Source: Streptomyces lomondensis
GTDB lineage: Bacteria > Actinomycetota > Actinomycetes > Streptomycetales > Streptomycetaceae
Reading direction: 5' to 3'
Length of the DNA: 64,000 bases
Assembly (NCBI RefSeq): GCF_014651035.1
Contig: NZ_BMWC01000011.1
Coordinates: 62,001-126,000, forward strand
In this document: piece after piece, positions 53,343 through 61,735 of the stretch
Layout of the letters: the number at the start of each line of letters is the position of its first letter
How positions within the stretch are numbered: the stretch's first letter is position 1
Notes under the pieces: model-generated
What the model saw: only the letters and a program-made list of their open reading frames with translations
What the model was told of the DNA's origin: nothing
Databases searched by the model: none
Made by a program: the position numbers and the translations under genes

Positions 53343-54553
53343 TGGCAACGCCCCCAGGGGCGCGGGGAACTGCGCGACCAGCCCCACACCACCCGCACCC
53401 CGCAACGGCCGAACACCCCACGGTCCTCACCGGCGCAACCGTGGTCCTCCCCACAGGAACCGTCCACAACGGCCGGTTGATCATCGACGGCACCCGCATC
53501 ACCGCCACCGCCCCGCAAAACGCCCAGATCATCGACGTAACAGACCACTACGTGATCCCCGGCTTCGTAGACCTCCACAACCACGGCGGAGGCGGAGCCT
53601 CCTTCACCTCGGGGTCGGTCGAAGACGTACTGCGCGGCATCCACACCCACCGCCTGCACGGCACGACCACCCTGGTCGCCTCCACCGTCACCGGCGACAT
53701 GGACTTCCTCACCCGGCGCGCCGGCCTGCTCAGCGAACTCGCCGAGCAGGGCGAGATCGCCGGCATCCACTTCGAGGGCCCGTTCATCTCCCCCTGCCGC
53801 AAGGGCGCCCACGCCGAGGACCTGCTGCGCGACCCGGACCCGGCCGAGGTCCGCAAGCTGATCGACGCGGCCCGGGGCAGGGCGGCGATGGTCACGCTGG
53901 CCACCGAACGGCACGGCGGCCTCGACTCCGTACGCCTCCTGGCCGAACACGGCGTGATAGCCGCGATCGGCCACACGGACGCGACGTACGAGCAGACGGT
54001 CGAGGCCATCGACGCGGGCGTCACGGTCGCCACCCACCTCTTCAACGCGATGCCGCCGCTCAGCCACCGCTCCCCCGGCCCGATCACGGCCCTCCTGGAG
54101 GACGACCGGATCACGGTCGAGCTCATCAACGACGGCACGCACCTGCACCCGGCCGCGCTCCAGCTGGCGTTCCACCACGCGGGCGCACACCGGGTGGCGT
54201 TCATCACGGACGCGATGGACGCGGCCGGTTTCGGCGACGGACGCTACTGGCTCGGCCCGCTGGAGGTGGAGGTCGCGGACGGCGTCGCCCGTCTGGTCAC
54301 GGACGGCACGATCGCCGGCTCGACCCTCACCCTGGACCGGGCCTTCCGGCGGGCGGTCACGGTCGACGGCCTGTCCGTCGAGGACGCGGTGACGGCCCTC
54401 TCGGCCACCCCGGCCCGGCTGCTCGGCATGGACGACACGATCGGCTCATTGGAGCCCGGGAAATCCGCCGACCTGGTGCTCCTGGACTCCGCGTTCGAGC
54501 TCAAGGGCGTGATGCGCCGGGGCGAATGGGTGGTCGGTCCCCAACTGGGCTGA
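53342..54553 (+). CDS. nagA: N-acetylglucosamine-6-phosphate deacetylase NagA
   Basis: 403 residues. The start is ATG 53342, one base inside the nagK stop, with GGAGGT 9 bases upstream. Metal and substrate residues are in DLHNHGGGG, HFEGPF, GHTDATYEQ, THLFNAMPPL and ITDAMDAAG. The first 26 residues (ATPPGARGTARPAPHHPHPA) come from the dispersed repeat at 53356 and have no counterpart in usual NagA, which begins near VLTGATVVLPTG. NagA converts GlcNAc-6-phosphate to glucosamine-6-phosphate, the DasR ligand. Confidence 0.95.
   Translation: MATPPGARGTARPAPHHPHPATAEHPTVLTGATVVLPTGTVHNGRLIIDGTRITATAPQNAQIIDVTDHYVIPGFVDLHNHGGGGASFTSGSVEDVLRGIHTHRLHGTTTLVASTVTGDMDFLTRRAGLLSELAEQGEIAGIHFEGPFISPCRKGAHAEDLLRDPDPAEVRKLIDAARGRAAMVTLATERHGGLDSVRLLAEHGVIAAIGHTDATYEQTVEAIDAGVTVATHLFNAMPPLSHRSPGPITALLEDDRITVELINDGTHLHPAALQLAFHHAGAHRVAFITDAMDAAGFGDGRYWLGPLEVEVADGVARLVTDGTIAGSTLTLDRAFRRAVTVDGLSVEDAVTALSATPARLLGMDDTIGSLEPGKSADLVLLDSAFELKGVMRRGEWVVGPQLG
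53356..53407 (+). repeat. Dispersed repeat, short form, inside the nagA coding region
   Basis: AGGGGCGCGGGGAACTGCGC followed by GACCAGCCCCAC matches the short form seen at 3661. It supplies codons 6-22 of nagA in frame. Confidence 0.85.
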
Positions 54554-54569
54554 TCCCTCCCGCAGTCGG

Positions 54570-54613
54570 GAGACGGTGGCCGACTCCAGGACTGGGCCGA
54601 CCGCCGTCTCTTT
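54570..54613 (+). terminator. Terminator after nagA
   Basis: GAGACGG (54570-54576) pairs with CCGTCTC (54604-54610), extended by GGCC/GACC-type pairs, and is followed by TTT. A small hairpin CTCCC-GCAGTC-GGGAG precedes it. It separates nagA from the PfkB gene. Confidence 0.65.
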
Positions 54614-54697
54614 GGCATGATCGGGTTTCCGGGGACTCACGGCAGGAGCTTCCGGACGTCACGGCAGCAAGCGCGTTCTCGGGGGAGGTCGGCCCAG

Positions 54698-55627
54698 GTG
54701 ATCCTCACCGTCACGCTGAACACCGCTCTCGACATCACCTACCGCGTACGGTCCCTCAGGCCGCACGCCTCCCACCGCGTCTCCGAGGTGACGGAACGCC
54801 CCGGCGGCAAGGGCGTCAACGTGGCCCGGGTGCTGGCGGCGCTCGGGCACGAGGTGACGGTGACCGGTTTCACGGGCGGGGCGACGGGCCGGGTCGTGCG
54901 GGAGAAGCTCGCGGCGGTGCCGGGCGTGGTGGACGCCCTCGTCCCGGTCACGGGCGCGACCCGCCGCACCATCGCCGTGGTCGACGATCGGACGGGCGAC
55001 ACGACCCAGCTGAACGAACCCGGCCCGACGATCACACCTGCCGAGTGGTCGGCCTTCCAGGAGGCGTACGAGGACCTGCTTCCCGCGGCCTCGGCGGTGG
55101 CCCTGTGCGGCAGCCTGCCGCCGGGCCTGCCGGTGGGCGCGTACGCGGGCCTGGTCCGCACGGCACGAGCCGCCGGCGTCCCCGTCCTCCTCGACACCAG
55201 CGGCGAGGCGCTGCGCCGGGGCGTCGCGGCCCGCCCCGACATCATCAAGCCGAACGCGGACGAACTGGCGGAGCTGACCGGCTCCCACGAGCCGCTGCGC
55301 GCCACCCAGGACGCCCGCCGCCGAGGCGCCGCCGCGGTCGTCGCGTCCCTCGGCCCCGAGGGCCTCCTCGCCGCCACCCGAGAGGGCCGCTGGCGAGCCA
55401 CCCCACCCACCTCGATACGAGGCAACCCGACAGGCGCCGGCGACTCGGCGGTCGCGGGTCTGCTGTCGGGCTTGGTCGACCATTTGCCCTGGCCGGACCG
55501 CCTCACCCGGGCGACGGCCCTCTCGGCGGCGACGGTGCAGGCGCCGGTGGCCGGGGAGTTCGACCGGGGGGTCTACGAGGAGCTGCTGGGGAGGGTGGCG
55601 GTTTCTGGGGAGGTCAGCGCCGCGTGA
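54698..55627 (+). CDS. PfkB-family hexose kinase (1-phosphofructokinase type)
   Basis: 309 residues from GTG 54698 with GGGGGAGGT 8 bases upstream; an earlier in-frame ATG is unlikely. PfkB motifs are RPGGKGVNVARVLAALGH and NPTGAGDSAVAGLLSGL with the catalytic Asp. The family includes 1-phosphofructokinase and tagatose-6-phosphate kinase; its place beyond nagA suggests a sugar-phosphate step in amino-sugar use. Confidence 0.9.
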   Translation: MILTVTLNTALDITYRVRSLRPHASHRVSEVTERPGGKGVNVARVLAALGHEVTVTGFTGGATGRVVREKLAAVPGVVDALVPVTGATRRTIAVVDDRTGDTTQLNEPGPTITPAEWSAFQEAYEDLLPAASAVALCGSLPPGLPVGAYAGLVRTARAAGVPVLLDTSGEALRRGVAARPDIIKPNADELAELTGSHEPLRATQDARRRGAAAVVASLGPEGLLAATREGRWRATPPTSIRGNPTGAGDSAVAGLLSGLVDHLPWPDRLTRATALSAATVQAPVAGEFDRGVYEELLGRVAVSGEVSAA

Positions 55628-55636
55628 GCGGAGCGC

Positions 55637-56575
55637 TCACTGCTGCAGCCAGAGCTGGTCGAGCACCGCGTCGCACTGGTTGCCCTGGTTGCAGGCGAGC
55701 TCGATCGTGTTGGTGCCCTTGGTCAGGGTGACGTTGGACCAGGTTTCCTTCCAGCCCTTTTCCCAGTCGCCCTTCGGCGTGTTGCCGAAGTTCTTCATGT
55801 TCACGGGCCGGGACTGGGCCTCGCCGTTGACCACCAGCGTCGCGTTGGCGTCGACGCCCGGGATGCCGTAGCGCACGTAGAGCCGGTAGGTGCCGGCCTT
55901 CTCGATGCCGTCCACCGTCCACGTGACCTTGGCGCCGACCTGGTTGAAGCCCGTCACATAGACGCCGCCGTCGGCCTGCGCGCCCTTGATGTCCGACGCC
56001 GTCGTCACACCGGGGCTGAGCCGCAGGGCCTTCGCGTCGATCTTCGGAAGCTCCTGCTGGGCCGCGCCGCTCTCGCTGCTCGACGGGCTCGGCTTCGCGT
56101 CCTGGGACTGGGACGGGGGCGTGTTCGCCTCGTTGCCCGAGTCGCCCTTGTCCTTGTCCCCGCCCAGCATGGCCACGCCGATGCCGATCACGACCGCGGC
56201 GACCACCGCGATCGCGCCGATCAGCAGGCCCTTGGTGTTGGGCCCGCGACCGCCCCGGCCGCCATGGCCGCCGGACGCCATCGCCGTCTGCGTCGTGGGA
56301 GCACCGCCGGGCAGCGTCTCCGGTGCCGCGTAGTGCGCGTTCGGCTGGCCGTAGCCGCCCTGCTGCTGCGGGACCTGGCCGTAGGGCGCCGCCTGCGCGT
56401 GCTGCGGCTGCTGGCCGTACTGGCGTGTGCCGACCGCCCGCACCCGGTTGACCGAGTTCGGGTAGCCGTAGCCCCCGGACGGCGGCTGGGCCCCGTTGGC
56501 CTGCCCGTCGGCGTAGAGATAGCCGAACGGGTCGTCGTCCTCGGGCGTGCTCGCGCCGTTGTTGCCGGGCGTCAT
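55637..56575 (-). CDS. Membrane-anchored protein with carbohydrate-binding-like domain
   Basis: 312 residues. The start ATG has GAGGAG upstream. An N-terminal 100-residue Gln/Gly/Tyr/Pro-rich cytoplasmic region is followed by one transmembrane helix (LLIGAIAVVAAVVIGIGVAM), a Ser/Pro linker, and a C-terminal beta-sandwich (GTYRLYVRYGIPGVDANATL, then GTNTIELACNQGNQCDA) resembling CBM6/CBM35. One disulfide is possible (ACN and QCD). It could bind cell-surface glycans outside the membrane. Confidence 0.75.
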   Translation of the reverse strand: MTPGNNGASTPEDDDPFGYLYADGQANGAQPPSGGYGYPNSVNRVRAVGTRQYGQQPQHAQAAPYGQVPQQQGGYGQPNAHYAAPETLPGGAPTTQTAMASGGHGGRGGRGPNTKGLLIGAIAVVAAVVIGIGVAMLGGDKDKGDSGNEANTPPSQSQDAKPSPSSSESGAAQQELPKIDAKALRLSPGVTTASDIKGAQADGGVYVTGFNQVGAKVTWTVDGIEKAGTYRLYVRYGIPGVDANATLVVNGEAQSRPVNMKNFGNTPKGDWEKGWKETWSNVTLTKGTNTIELACNQGNQCDAVLDQLWLQQ

Positions 56576-56694
56576 CCCTTGGTCTCCTCAGTCAGGTGCG
56601 GTGCGATGCGGTACGGGTCGTGAGAGGGCGAGCCTACCCGCTCCCAGTGACCCAAACGGGTGACTCAGACCGCATCAACTCGCTGACCTGGGGT

Positions 56695-58350
56695 TCACCC
56701 CGCGCGTCTGTGTTGTTTGGGACGAGATCGTTTCTCGACGTACATCCGCTCGTCAGCGGATTTCAACACTTCGTCCGCCGTCATTCCACAGTGTGCCCAT
56801 CCGATGCCGAAGCTGGCGCCCACCCGGACGGCCCGCCCCTCGGCGCGGATGGGCTGGATGATCTCGTTGCGGAGGCGGACCGCGAGGTCCTGGGCGTCGG
56901 CGCGGCCGAGCCCGTCGGCGAGGATGACGAATTCGTCACCCCCGAGCCGGGCGACCGTGTCGCCGTCGCGGACGCCGTTGCTCAGCCGCCGGGCGACCTC
57001 GATGAGCACCGCGTCACCCGCGTTGTGCCCGAACCGGTCGTTGATCGACTTGAAGCCGTCGAGGTCGCAGAAGAGCACGGCGAGGCCCTTGGTGCCGTCG
57101 TCGTGGTCGCCGTCCGGGGCGACGGTGTGCACATGGTGGTCGTAGGCGTCGTACGGCTCGGCGCTCTGCCGGAAGTCGAAGCCGGGCCCGACGACGTCGA
57201 AGGCGTGCCCGTAGGCGGCGTCGTGGGACTCGACGGCGGCGGCCGGCGGCGTGGCCCGCTGGCACAGCCGCGCGGACAGCCGGGAACGCAGCTCCGCGGA
57301 GTTCGGCAGGCCGGTCAGCGAGTCGTGCGAGGCGCGGTGGGCGAGCTGGAGCTCGCGGCGCTTGCGCTCCTCGATGTCCTCGACGTGGGTGAGGAGGAAG
57401 CGCGGGCCGTCGGCGGCGTCGGCGACCACGCTGTTGCGCAGGCTGACCCACACGTACGTGCCGTCCCGGCGGCCGAGGCGGAGCTCGGCGCGGCCGCCCT
57501 CGGCGGAGGTGCGCAGGAGCGTGCCTATGTCCTCGGGGTGGACCAGGTCGGAGAACGAGTAGCGGCGCATCGCGGACGCGGGGCGGCCCAGCAGCCGGCA
57601 CAGGGCGTCGTTCGTGCGCAGGATCCGGCCGTGCTGGTCGCCGCCCATCTCCGCGATGGCCATGCCGGACGGGGCGTACTCGAAGGCCTGCCTGAAGCTT
57701 TCCTCGCTCGCCCGCAGGGCCTGCTGCTCGCGCTCCAGCCGGACGAGGGCGCGCTGCATGTTGGCGCGCAGCCGGGCGTTGCTGATCGCGATGGCGGCCT
57801 GGAAGGCGTACATCTGGAGCGCCTCGCGGCCCCAGGCGCCGGGCCGGCGGCCGTTGCGCGGCCGGTCCACGGAGAGCACGCCGATCAGCTCGCCGCACGC
57901 CGCGTTGCCCTGCGGGCCCGGCGCGTACATGGGCGCGAAGAGCCGGTCGGCCGGGTGCCACTCGTTCTCGAAGCGGGGGGCGGGGCCGTCGGTGTACCAC
58001 TGCGGGACGTCGTCGTCGTCGAGGACCCAGCCCTCGGTGTGCGGTATGAACACCAGGTCGCCCCAGTGCTCGCCCATGCCGAGGCGGCGCTCCCAGGACT
58101 CGCGCGAGCCGACGCGGCCGGTGATGAGGGCTTCGGCCGCCGGGTTCCCGGCGAAGGCGGCGACGACGAGGTCGCCGTCCGGCCGTACGAGGTTCACGCA
58201 CGCCAGCTCGTACCCGAGGGCGGCGACCACGCCCTCCGCGACGGTCTGCAGGGTGTCCGCCAGGCTGCGGGCCGTGTTCATGTCGGCCATGACCTGGTGC
58301 AGTTGTCGCAGGGACGCAAGACGGACGTAGGGCTCCGACTCGGTCTCCAT
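56695..58350 (-). CDS. cdgB: GAF-PAS-GGDEF diguanylate cyclase (CdgB-like)
   Basis: 551 residues from ATG 58350 with GGAGGG upstream. Residues 10-180 form a GAF-like domain, 195-320 a PAS/PAC domain (SFRQAFEYAPSGMAIAEMGG), and 340-545 a GGDEF domain. The active site GGDEF is intact at 470-474, and an RxxD inhibitory site (R461, D464) is five residues before it, so feedback inhibition by c-di-GMP is expected. In S. coelicolor the CdgB protein of this architecture is under BldD control and affects development. No EAL domain is present. Confidence 0.9.
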   Translation of the reverse strand: METESEPYVRLASLRQLHQVMADMNTARSLADTLQTVAEGVVAALGYELACVNLVRPDGDLVVAAFAGNPAAEALITGRVGSRESWERRLGMGEHWGDLVFIPHTEGWVLDDDDVPQWYTDGPAPRFENEWHPADRLFAPMYAPGPQGNAACGELIGVLSVDRPRNGRRPGAWGREALQMYAFQAAIAISNARLRANMQRALVRLEREQQALRASEESFRQAFEYAPSGMAIAEMGGDQHGRILRTNDALCRLLGRPASAMRRYSFSDLVHPEDIGTLLRTSAEGGRAELRLGRRDGTYVWVSLRNSVVADAADGPRFLLTHVEDIEERKRRELQLAHRASHDSLTGLPNSAELRSRLSARLCQRATPPAAAVESHDAAYGHAFDVVGPGFDFRQSAEPYDAYDHHVHTVAPDGDHDDGTKGLAVLFCDLDGFKSINDRFGHNAGDAVLIEVARRLSNGVRDGDTVARLGGDEFVILADGLGRADAQDLAVRLRNEIIQPIRAEGRAVRVGASFGIGWAHCGMTADEVLKSADERMYVEKRSRPKQHRRAG

Positions 58351-58480
58351 GCTCGCCCTCCCCCCGAGTACCTCGCAGCGAATCAAGGGTTCTCATCGGC
58401 GTATCGTCCTGGCAGCTTCCCCGCCACTGAATCACAGCGCGCTGCCCACTCGGTACACAGGGTCAACAATTCCTGCCTCT

Positions 58481-58496
58481 TGTGACTCAAGTCACA
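58481..58496. promoter_or_regulatory. Perfect palindrome upstream of cdgB (BldD- or Crp-like)
   Basis: TGTGACTCAAGTCACA is a perfect 7-base-arm palindrome. It equals the Crp consensus TGTGA-N6-TCACA and also fits the BldD half-sites GTGA...TCAC. It is 131 bases upstream of the cdgB start in the 353-base divergent region 58351-58703. The rest of that region holds a TCCGTCGGGAG repeat (58592 and 58627) and GTCCTAGGAC palindrome at 58637, but no gene. Confidence 0.65.
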
Positions 58497-58703
58497 GGCA
58501 AACCTGAACAATTGAGTGGAGTTTCTGCGTTCTTCACGTGCGTCTACCGAACGCAAAGTTTGTCAGGTTGCGCACATCTATTTCCCGGGTGTCCGTCGGG
58601 AGCCCATTGGGCAGTCTGTCGGGGAGTCCGTCGGGAGTCCTAGGACCGTGATCGGGCGGGAGCCCGATGCGGGGCGGGCGGGACGGAGATTAGCGTTTCC
58701 GGT

Positions 58704-59288
58704 GTGCCGAACACTCCCCCTGCCACGTCCCCGATCATTCCGAGGCCCGCCTCCGGGCATGCTGAGGGGGTGAGCAACGACGAGTTCCGCGCCGCCATGT
58801 CCCGGCTGGCCTCGGGCGTGGTCCTGGTGACCGCGCAGGAGCCGCCGCTCGACCCGGACGACCCCGGCGCGCCGGGCAGCGAGGACGTGGGCATGACGGC
58901 CACGGCCTTCATGTCGGTCTCCCTGGACCCGCCGCTGGTGCTCGTCAGCCTGCGCGACGGTTCCCGCATGGACGAGCTGCTGGAGGAACAGGACCTGTGG
59001 GCGGTCTCGGTCCTCTCCGAGAGCCAGCGGCACATCGCGGGCCGTTTCGCCATGAAGGGCCGCCTCAGCGACCGCCTGCTGTTCGCCGACATCCCCTACA
59101 CCCGCGGCGCGTACACGAACGCGCCCCTGGTGGGCGGCGCCCTGGCCGTCCTGGAGTGCCGCACCGAGCAGCGCGTACGGGCCGGCGACCACACCCTGGT
59201 GATCGGCCGGGTCCTGACGGCCGGCGTACCGAGCGCGGAGGGCGGCCCGCTGACGTACTTCCGGGGCCGCTACCGGCGCTTGGGCTGA
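58704..59288 (+). CDS. Flavin reductase family protein (NADH:FMN oxidoreductase-like)
   Basis: 194 residues. GTG 58704 lies 7 bases after TAGCGT (58691-58696), a good leaderless start; GTG 58770 is the alternative. The split-barrel flavin reductase fold shows RLASGVVLVTAQ, GMTATAFMSVSLDPPLVLVS and YFRGRYRRLG. These supply reduced FMN to partner monooxygenases. A partner cannot be identified here. Confidence 0.9.
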   Translation: MPNTPPATSPIIPRPASGHAEGVSNDEFRAAMSRLASGVVLVTAQEPPLDPDDPGAPGSEDVGMTATAFMSVSLDPPLVLVSLRDGSRMDELLEEQDLWAVSVLSESQRHIAGRFAMKGRLSDRLLFADIPYTRGAYTNAPLVGGALAVLECRTEQRVRAGDHTLVIGRVLTAGVPSAEGGPLTYFRGRYRRLG

Positions 59289-59349
59289 AGAGACCCTGGG
59301 CTGCAGAAACCATTGGCCGGGGGGTGAGCCGCCCGCCTAGGGTGCGCGC

Positions 59350-59817
59350 ATGACGACGACCGGCCCGCGACTGGAAGAGATCACCCCGGCGAACCTGGAC
59401 GCCGCCCTCGGCATCCGCGTCCATCCCGCCCAGGAGCACGCGGTCGCCCCGGTGGTGAAGTCCCTCGCGGAGGCGTACGTCCATCCCGGTGTCGCCTGGC
59501 CCCGCCTGATCGTCGACGGCGACCGCCCGGTCGGCTTCCTCATGGCCTTCCTCGACATCGACTGGTACGAGGACGGCAGCGTGCGCCGCTCGGGCCTGTG
59601 GCGGCTGAACATCGCGGCCGGGGAGCAGGGCATGGGGTACGGCCGTTTCGCCGTCGAGTCGGTCGCGGAGGAACTGCGCCGGCGCGGCACCGAGCAGCTC
59701 TACGTCTCCTGGCACCCGGGCCCGGACGGACCCGAGGGCTTCTACCTGGGGCTCGGCTTCCGCCCGAACGGGGAGACCAGCGGGGATCAGACGGTCGGGG
59801 TGCTGGACCTGGCCTGA
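59350..59817 (+). CDS. GNAT-family N-acetyltransferase
   Basis: 155 residues. The acetyl-CoA region is LNIAAGEQGMGYGRFAVESV, followed by ELYVSWHPG-like strand and GFYLGLGFRP, typical of the spermine/spermidine acetyltransferase-like GNATs. The substrate is unknown. Confidence 0.9.
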   Translation: MTTTGPRLEEITPANLDAALGIRVHPAQEHAVAPVVKSLAEAYVHPGVAWPRLIVDGDRPVGFLMAFLDIDWYEDGSVRRSGLWRLNIAAGEQGMGYGRFAVESVAEELRRRGTEQLYVSWHPGPDGPEGFYLGLGFRPNGETSGDQTVGVLDLA

Positions 59818-59831
59818 GCCGGACCCCCGGC

Positions 59832-60260
59832 TCAGTTCCAGTTCTGCGGGGAGCGCCCCCGCTTCGTCTCCGAGCGCTGCTTCTTCTCGCGCAGCCGGCG
59901 TTCGTTGATGCCGCGCGGGATGCGGGTCGGTTTGCGGGGCTTGGGCGGGGGTGCGGTGGCCTCGGCCAGGAGCGCGGCGAGGCGTACGGCGGCGGCCTCG
60001 CGGTTGCGCCACTGGGAGCGGTGCTCGGAGGACCGTACGGTGACGACCCCGTCGACCAGGCGCCCGGCCAGCCGCTCCAGCGCCCGCCGCTTCCACACCT
60101 CGGGCAGCGCCTCGGTCCGCGCCAGGTCGAAACTCAGCTCGACCTTCGAGTCGCTGGTGTTGACGTGCTGCCCGCCCGGCCCCGACGACCGCGAGAAACG
60201 CCACATGAGCTCGGCCTCGGGCAGGGCGACGGAGCCGCGGATGACGTGGGGACCAGACAT
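59832..60260 (-). CDS. arfB: Alternative ribosome-rescue factor ArfB (GGQ hydrolase)
   Basis: 142 residues from ATG 60260. The catalytic GGQ at 29-31 in SSGPGGQHVN is followed by TSDSKVEL, and the basic C-terminal tail (PRKPTRIPRGINERRLREKK) would bind the ribosome. This is ArfB/YaeJ type, which releases nascent chains from stalled ribosomes. Confidence 0.94.
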   Translation of the reverse strand: MSGPHVIRGSVALPEAELMWRFSRSSGPGGQHVNTSDSKVELSFDLARTEALPEVWKRRALERLAGRLVDGVVTVRSSEHRSQWRNREAAAVRLAALLAEATAPPPKPRKPTRIPRGINERRLREKKQRSETKRGRSPQNWN

Positions 60261-60427
60261 GCCGTCCATGTTCCCGCTCCTGTCCCGTCCACGTCATCCG
60301 AATATCCGCGGGTAAAGAAAGTAAAGGACCTGGAACCTCGTGTACCCCTCTCCACGTTCATGGGGGTAGCTGTAGCTTCGGTGCCGCAGCTTCTTTGCCG
60401 CACAAACGAGGGAAGGGACTCCCAACA

Positions 60428-61003
60428 ATGGCTGTAAGCCTGTCCAAGGGTGGCAACGTCTCGCTCACCAAGGAGGCTCCGGGCCTGACCGACGTCACCG
60501 TGGGCCTCGGCTGGGACGTCCGCACCACCACCGGCACGGACTTCGACCTCGACGCCTCCGCGATCGCGGTCAACACGCAGGGCAAGGTCTACTCGGACGC
60601 CCACTTCGTCTTCTTCAACAACAAGCAGACGCCGGACAACACGATCGTCCACACGGGCGACAACCGCACGGGTGAGGGCGCCGGCGACGACGAGGCGATC
60701 AAGGTCAACCTCGCCGCCCTCCCGGCCGACATCGACAAGATCGTCTTCCCGGTCTCGATCTACGACGCCGAGAACCGCTCGCAGAACTTCGGCCAGGTCC
60801 GCAACGCCTACATCCGCATCGTCAACCAGGCCGGCGGCGCCGAGATCGCCCGCTACGACCTGTCGGAGGACGCGGCCACGGAGACGGCCATGGTCTTCGG
60901 CGAGCTGTACCGCAACGGCGCCGAGTGGAAGTTCCGCGCGGTCGGCCAGGGCTACGCCTCGGGCCTGGTCGGCATCGCCCAGGACTTCGGCGTGAACGTC
61001 TGA
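60428..61003 (+). CDS. terD: TerD-family tellurium/stress protein
   Basis: 191 residues, ATG 60428 with GGGAAGGGA upstream. TerD features are VTVGLGWDVR, DFDLDASAIAV (Ca-binding acidic cluster), FFNNKQTPDN and GEGAGDDEAIKVNLAALP. TerD proteins respond to metal or calcium stress and are linked to development in Streptomyces. It is monocistronic, with a strong terminator. Confidence 0.96.
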   Translation: MAVSLSKGGNVSLTKEAPGLTDVTVGLGWDVRTTTGTDFDLDASAIAVNTQGKVYSDAHFVFFNNKQTPDNTIVHTGDNRTGEGAGDDEAIKVNLAALPADIDKIVFPVSIYDAENRSQNFGQVRNAYIRIVNQAGGAEIARYDLSEDAATETAMVFGELYRNGAEWKFRAVGQGYASGLVGIAQDFGVNV

Positions 61004-61021
61004 CGGACACCTGAGCGTTGT

Positions 61022-61063
61022 GAGGAGTCCCCCGGGCCGGACCACCGGCCCGGGGGACTCCTC
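61022..61063 (+). terminator. Terminator of terD
   Basis: A perfect 19-bp inverted repeat (61022-61040 with 61045-61063, GAGGAGTCCCCC ... GGGGGACTCCTC) with ACCA loop. Confidence 0.85.
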
Positions 61064-61067
61064 GTCA

Positions 61068-61140
61068 GGAGCGCGGGGCTGTATCGACCTGCGGCTCCGC
61101 CGCGTGGGCGCGACAAGCCACAACCAGCCCGCACCGGACG
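61068..61140. repeat. Dispersed intergenic repeat, long form
   Basis: Third long copy: AGGAGCGCGGGGCTGTATCG, then ACCTGCGGCTCCGCCGCGTG and GGCGCGACAAGCC. It differs from the other copies at several bases. It lies directly after the terD terminator. Confidence 0.8.
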
Positions 61141-61198
61141 CAGCACCCGAGCCCCTACGGCGCGTCGAAACACTCCCCACCCGGGATACGTTTCCCAC

Positions 61199-61711
61199 GT
61201 GATCCTCGACCCCCTGCCCCCGGCCCCCCTGGGGGACTCCCTCCTCGCGGAGCTGACCGCCCTCTACGCCTCCAACCACGAGTTCCACACCCTCAGCGGC
61301 GACTTCCCCGACCCGAAGGACATCCGCCCCGAGCAGGTCGCGGCCGCCCTGGCCGAGGAGTGGGAGCAGCCCGGCACCGACATCCTGCTCGCCCGCAGCT
61401 TCGGCCGGCTCATCGGTATCGCCGTCACCCTCGCCCACCACCCCGACCCCGCCGACCCGGACCCCTGGATCGGCCTGCTGATGGTGGACGCGAGCCTGCA
61501 CGGCCAGGGCCACGGCCGCCGCCTGGCCGGCCTCGTGGAGGACCGCCTCCGCGACTCCGGCCGCACGGCCGTACGCCTCGCCGTCCTGGCGAACAACCCC
61601 AAGGCCCTCGCCTTCTGGACCGCCCTCGGCTACGAGATCATCGACGACCGCCGGGACCTCCGGCTGGACCGCCCGTGCGCGGTGCTGCGCAAGGAACTGG
61701 TCACGCCGTAA
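61199..61711 (+). CDS. GNAT-family N-acetyltransferase
   Basis: 170 residues, GTG 61199. The acetyl-CoA motif is VDASLHGQGHGRRLAGLVED, then AVLANNPKALAFWTALGYEI, of the RimI-like type. The substrate is unknown. A 19-base duplication straddles its stop codon. Confidence 0.88.
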   Translation: MILDPLPPAPLGDSLLAELTALYASNHEFHTLSGDFPDPKDIRPEQVAAALAEEWEQPGTDILLARSFGRLIGIAVTLAHHPDPADPDPWIGLLMVDASLHGQGHGRRLAGLVEDRLRDSGRTAVRLAVLANNPKALAFWTALGYEIIDDRRDLRLDRPCAVLRKELVTP

Positions 61712-61728
61712 GGAACTGGTCACGCCGT
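61691..61728 (+). repeat. 19-bp exact tandem duplication at the stop codon of the GNAT gene
   Basis: AAGGAACTGGTCACGCCGT occurs at 61691-61709 and 61710-61728 with no gap. The stop TAA is formed at the junction (61709-61711). Confidence 0.9.
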
Positions 61729-61735
61729 AGGGGGC

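Noticed and set aside
58637..58646. GTCCTAGGAC as a DasR operator
   Set aside because: It is palindromic but lacks the GGTCTAG/CTAGACC core.
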